Source: Dickeya dianthicola NCPPB 453 (lineage in GTDB: Bacteria; Pseudomonadota; Gammaproteobacteria; Enterobacterales; Enterobacteriaceae). From it: a DNA stretch of 64,000 nt. Under the pieces are notes generated by a model. That model was not told where the DNA came from and ran no database searches. It saw nothing but the letters and a program-made list of their open reading frames with translations. Shown piece after piece: positions 61,248 to 64,000 of the stretch. Numbering within the stretch: position 1 is the first letter of the stretch; each line of letters opens with the position of its first letter. Both the position numbers and the translations under genes were made by a program. The stretch spans positions 4,414,046 to 4,478,045 of the forward strand of contig NZ_CM001841.1 of NCBI RefSeq assembly GCF_000365305.1. Reading direction: 5' to 3'.

Positions 61248-62643
61248 GGTTAATCTTGTATTTTTCCAGTCGTCGGTAAAACGCACTGCGACTCAGGCCC
61301 AGCGAACGGGCAGCCTTGACGGCGTTGCCCTCAAATTTCGCCATACGCTGACACAACAGGCGTTCTTCAATATCGGCCAGCGTCGCCTCGGAAACCAGTT
61401 CCGGTTCGGCTTTCGCCACCTTTTGCGGCGCGGTAGTAGGCAGTGACGGAAAAATATCGTCACTGTTCAGACGGGATGATCCGCACAGCAACACCGCCCG
61501 CTCCAGCAAATGACTCAGTTCGCGGATATTACCCGGCCAGTGGTAGCCCGACAGCGCCGCTTGCCCGGACAGGCTGAGCCCCGGCGCCGGCTTATTGTAT
61601 TTTCTGGCGTAGCGGTCAATGAAATTCAACGCCAGCGGCATGATGTCCTGCTGCCGTTCCACCAGTGACGGCACACGTAACTCAATGGTATTAAAGCGGT
61701 AATAGAGATCCTGACGAAACGTCCCTTCCGCCACTCTGACGTCCAGTTCAGCGTTGGTGGCGGCAATAATACGACAATGGGTTTTCAGCGTACGGGACGA
61801 GCCAACCCGTTCAAAACAGCGCTCTTCAAGAATACGCAACAGCTTGCTTTGTTGGGTCATCGGCAGGTTGCCGATCTCATCCAGAAACAGCGTCCCTTTG
61901 TCCGCCAGTTCGAAACGCCCGACGCGGCTTTCCCGGGCGTCGGTGAACGCGCCTTTCACATGGCCGAACATCTCGCTTTCAAACAGGTTTTCGTTGATGC
62001 AGCCCATGTTTACCGACACCATGTTTTCGTCACGGCGCGGAGAAAGCTGATGAATGACCCGGGCCAACAGGCTCTTGCCGGTGCCGTTCTCACCCAGAAT
62101 CAGGATGTTGGTCTCGGTTGCGGCTATCTGCTCCACGACCCGCATCAATTGTTTCATCGGCGCGGATTCCACCACCCACTCGCCATTGAAATGGTCTTCC
62201 AGCTCCATCTTCAGCAGTGTGTTTTCTTCTTTCAACCGCTTGCCGGAACGCTGGCTGAGGCTGAAGGAGATCTGCTGGCGAATCACATTCAGCAACCGCT
62301 CGTTGTCCCAGGGTTTCTGAATAAAATCCACCGCGCCCGCCTGCATGGCGCTCACCGCGATATCGACGCTGCCCCAGCCGGTCATCGCCACCACCGGCAG
62401 GTACTCGTCGTAACGCTTTATCTCTTCCAGCAACACCAACCCCTCCTGCCCGGAGGTGGTATCTCGTTGATAGTTCATATCCATCAGGATCAAATCGAAA
62501 TCATGCTGGGACAACTGAACGGGCACCTGCTCAACGGCGGAAGAAAGTGTGACCTGATAGCCTTCCATCGACAGTAGCATCTGCAGGCTGGCCAGAATAT
62601 GCGCGTCATCATCAACAATCAGGATATGTTGCTTATCCGCCAT
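61240..62643 (-). CDS. vfmH: NtrC-family response regulator VfmH
   Basis: 467 aa from ATG 62643 (AAGGA upstream); a GTG at 62658 is in frame. Receiver domain with VDDD (10-13), phosphoacceptor Asp55 in LILMDMNYQ and Lys in FIQKPW. AAA+ domain with Walker A GENGTGKS, the sigma54 loop as GAFTDA instead of GAFTGA, Walker B GTLFLDEIGNLP. C-terminal Fis-type HTH (AVKAARSLGLSRSAFYRRLE). Partner of VfmI encoded immediately after. The D in GAFTDA occurs in some active sigma54 activators, so activity is not excluded. Confidence 0.94.
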   Translation of the reverse strand: MADKQHILIVDDDAHILASLQMLLSMEGYQVTLSSAVEQVPVQLSQHDFDLILMDMNYQRDTTSGQEGLVLLEEIKRYDEYLPVVAMTGWGSVDIAVSAMQAGAVDFIQKPWDNERLLNVIRQQISFSLSQRSGKRLKEENTLLKMELEDHFNGEWVVESAPMKQLMRVVEQIAATETNILILGENGTGKSLLARVIHQLSPRRDENMVSVNMGCINENLFESEMFGHVKGAFTDARESRVGRFELADKGTLFLDEIGNLPMTQQSKLLRILEERCFERVGSSRTLKTHCRIIAATNAELDVRVAEGTFRQDLYYRFNTIELRVPSLVERQQDIMPLALNFIDRYARKYNKPAPGLSLSGQAALSGYHWPGNIRELSHLLERAVLLCGSSRLNSDDIFPSLPTTAPQKVAKAEPELVSEATLADIEERLLCQRMAKFEGNAVKAARSLGLSRSAFYRRLEKYKINHE

Positions 62644-62789
62644 AGGGGTCCTTATCACGCTGGTTCATACTGAAATTTCACACTGACAGGCGCCGCCGTG
62701 GAAAAACTCCCGCCGCGATCGCCCCCTACAGCATCATTGATCCGTGGTAACTATTAACGGCTCTGTTGCGGGAAACTGGAGCGCCAGCC

Positions 62790-62835
62790 GGTATGCTGCC
62801 ATGAGCGCCGGCACGGACGCCACCGGCAGCATACC
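62790..62835. terminator. Hairpin between vfmG and vfmH
   Basis: GGTATGCTGCC (62790-62800) pairs perfectly with GGCAGCATACC (62825-62835) over a 24-nt loop, 12 bp past the vfmG stop. No clear U-tract on the - strand; terminator or attenuator for the upstream permease gene. Confidence 0.6.
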
Positions 62836-62847
62836 GTCCGTCCCCGT

Positions 62848-64000
62848 TTATTCATAACGTATCGCATCACCCGGTTTCATCATGATGACGCGTCGGGACG
62901 GGATCCAGGTGGCAAGCGCGACGATGATAACGATAAACAACGCTACGCAAGCAAACAACAGCGTAAAATGAATCCTTCCATCACCCAAAATACGGTTTAT
63001 TCTCGGCGCGGCCAACAAGGCTAAAGGTAACCCCAGAATTAAACCGGCAATAAGCTGATTCACCCCTTGCAACATCAACATACGCAGTAAATGATTGGGG
63101 GTCGCTCCCAATACCTGCCTGATACCTATCTCCTGAATCCGCTGGCTGATTGCATTTTGAGTCACGGCATAAATACCGCTTGATGAAAGCACAATGGTAA
63201 TAACCCCAAACAGCATAAACAAATTAGCTAAAACGCTAACACCAAACGTATTTCTTTCGATCATATCGTTTAATGCTTGAGGCGGGCCAACCGGCATCAA
63301 GTTATCAACATTATATAGTGCAAGCTTGAGTATCTCAGGCAATACGACAAGATGTTCAGATTTAAGCATAATAGTGACCATAGGCGCAGGTCGTTGCAAT
63401 AACGAACGATAAATAGTTGCGCGGTTTTTGAAGGCGCTAAATGGTCGTCCATGAATTACATGGCTGACAACGCCAATGACAGTGTACCAGTCAGTGTTAT
63501 CCTCGCTTCTAAAACGGATTCGCTTACCTATCGCACTTTTACCATCTGGCCAATATTTTCTGGCTAATGACTCACTGATAACAGCAACCGGGAGAGATTT
63601 TTCGTTATCTTGCGCAGAGAACTCTCGGCCATATAAAACGTTAACGCCCATCCCCGTCAGACTGCCCGGCATGACTCCCACGTCATTCGCCATCGGATAT
63701 CCTTCATCCCCAATGACGCCATCTTCTCTATTCTCAATAAGAAACTGGTGAGCTTCTGTAAACTCGCCAGGCGCGCTTGTTGTTAACGCCTCCGAAGTCA
63801 GATTAGGGATATCATGTAATTGTTTAGATAACGCCAAATAAAACGACCGTCTGCTTTGCTCAGTGGAATAGCTATCTTTATTCAGATTGACACGGGATAT
63901 AAGGTAGCCATCTGTCGCTACTCCATAATCGACATTTTTAGCTTTGGTAACTAAAATCAAAAACAGAATACTAATACATAAAATTGAAAAGGAGAGCGCC
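62848..64000 (-). CDS. vfmG: MacB/FtsX-type ABC transporter permease VfmG (partial, cut by window end)
   Basis: Open to the right edge of the window, where the frame continues through a hydrophobic stretch, so the N-terminus is missing. About 385 residues are visible. They comprise a MacB-like periplasmic domain (AQDNEKSLPVAVISESLARK, YWPDGKSAIGKRIRF), then FtsX TMs with the family motif SQRIQEIGIRQVLGATPNHL and the usual ending ATWIPSRRVIMMKPGDAIRYE (last part WIPSRRVIMMKPGDAIRYE). GC is clearly lower than in vfmH and vfmI. In Dickeya the vfmG sequence varies with the vfmO/P type, and VfmG has been proposed as co-sensor of the signal. This position beside vfmH/vfmI is the basis for the symbol. 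Confidence 0.85.
   Translation of the reverse strand, partial: ALSFSILCISILFLILVTKAKNVDYGVATDGYLISRVNLNKDSYSTEQSRRSFYLALSKQLHDIPNLTSEALTTSAPGEFTEAHQFLIENREDGVIGDEGYPMANDVGVMPGSLTGMGVNVLYGREFSAQDNEKSLPVAVISESLARKYWPDGKSAIGKRIRFRSEDNTDWYTVIGVVSHVIHGRPFSAFKNRATIYRSLLQRPAPMVTIMLKSEHLVVLPEILKLALYNVDNLMPVGPPQALNDMIERNTFGVSVLANLFMLFGVITIVLSSSGIYAVTQNAISQRIQEIGIRQVLGATPNHLLRMLMLQGVNQLIAGLILGLPLALLAAPRINRILGDGRIHFTLLFACVALFIVIIVALATWIPSRRVIMMKPGDAIRYE

Overview
The window comes from a Gram-negative gammaproteobacterium, almost certainly a soft-rot plant pathogen of the genus Dickeya (Pectobacteriaceae). The diagnostic part is the right third: a convergent expI/expR pair (AHL quorum sensing) next to a large gene set matching the Vfm quorum-sensing locus of Dickeya. 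That set has stand-alone adenylation proteins, carrier proteins, acyl-CoA-dehydrogenase-like and ketosynthase-III-like enzymes, a PPTase, and the VfmI/VfmH two-component pair beside a MacB-type permease (VfmG). Backbone genes are GC-rich; several stretches (about 19-24 kb, 34-41 kb, and patches inside the Vfm genes) are clearly AT-richer and look acquired or recombined. No rRNA, tRNA or CRISPR array was seen.

Layout. (1) 0.3-11 kb, + strand: dgcN-dgcA (D-glutamate N-acetylation and epimerisation), a GsiABCD-like peptide ABC importer, an S58-type peptidase, an M55 D-aminopeptidase and an isoaspartyl peptidase. Together they look like an uptake and breakdown pathway for D-amino-acid or isopeptide-containing peptides such as wall fragments. 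(2) 18.7-11 kb, - strand: a Sec-exported 156-aa protein, three tandem near-identical 254-aa proteins of unknown function, then a four-part MacAB/DevBCA-TolC-like exporter. I consider this an uncharacterised export system with candidate cargo. (3) 19-23.7 kb: a low-GC patch with a sulfotransferase-like gene, a frameshifted acyltransferase-3 pseudogene, a MITE-like repeat and a FkbM-type methyltransferase. (4) 23.9-33 kb: a second peptide operon (- strand: binding protein, two permeases, two ATPases, D-aminopeptidase of the DAP family), a divergent M19 dipeptidase, a LysR regulator and yicC.

(5) 34-41.4 kb: an accessory island. It starts with an intact IS3-family element with a -1 frameshift signal, followed by an HEPN-motif protein, a two-gene unit (NdpA-like protein plus membrane-anchored protein) that is a candidate defence module, and two XRE regulators flanking an Nlp-type regulator, with four copies of a CTACG-N5-CGTAG palindrome at their starts. 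(6) 41.4-44.4 kb: a DUF1471 periplasmic protein, expI/expR and a second MITE-like repeat. (7) 44.5-58.3 kb, + strand: the Vfm signal biosynthesis genes, many overlapping by 4-20 bp. (8) 64-59.2 kb, - strand: vfmG (cut by the window end), vfmH, vfmI and a Sfp-type PPTase, convergent with a small lipoprotein gene.

How the parts work together. Regions 1 and 4 both import peptides and hydrolyse peptide bonds involving D- or beta-linked residues. In region 7 the adenylation proteins would load amino or other acids on the two small carrier proteins, which are primed by the PPTase. The ACAD-like enzymes would oxidise and the KAS-III-like enzymes condense the bound intermediates to make the extracellular signal. 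VfmI/VfmH, probably with VfmG, would sense it. Gene symbols for Vfm members are given only where I recognise them; the letters O and P rest on memory that these are the paired adenylation genes.
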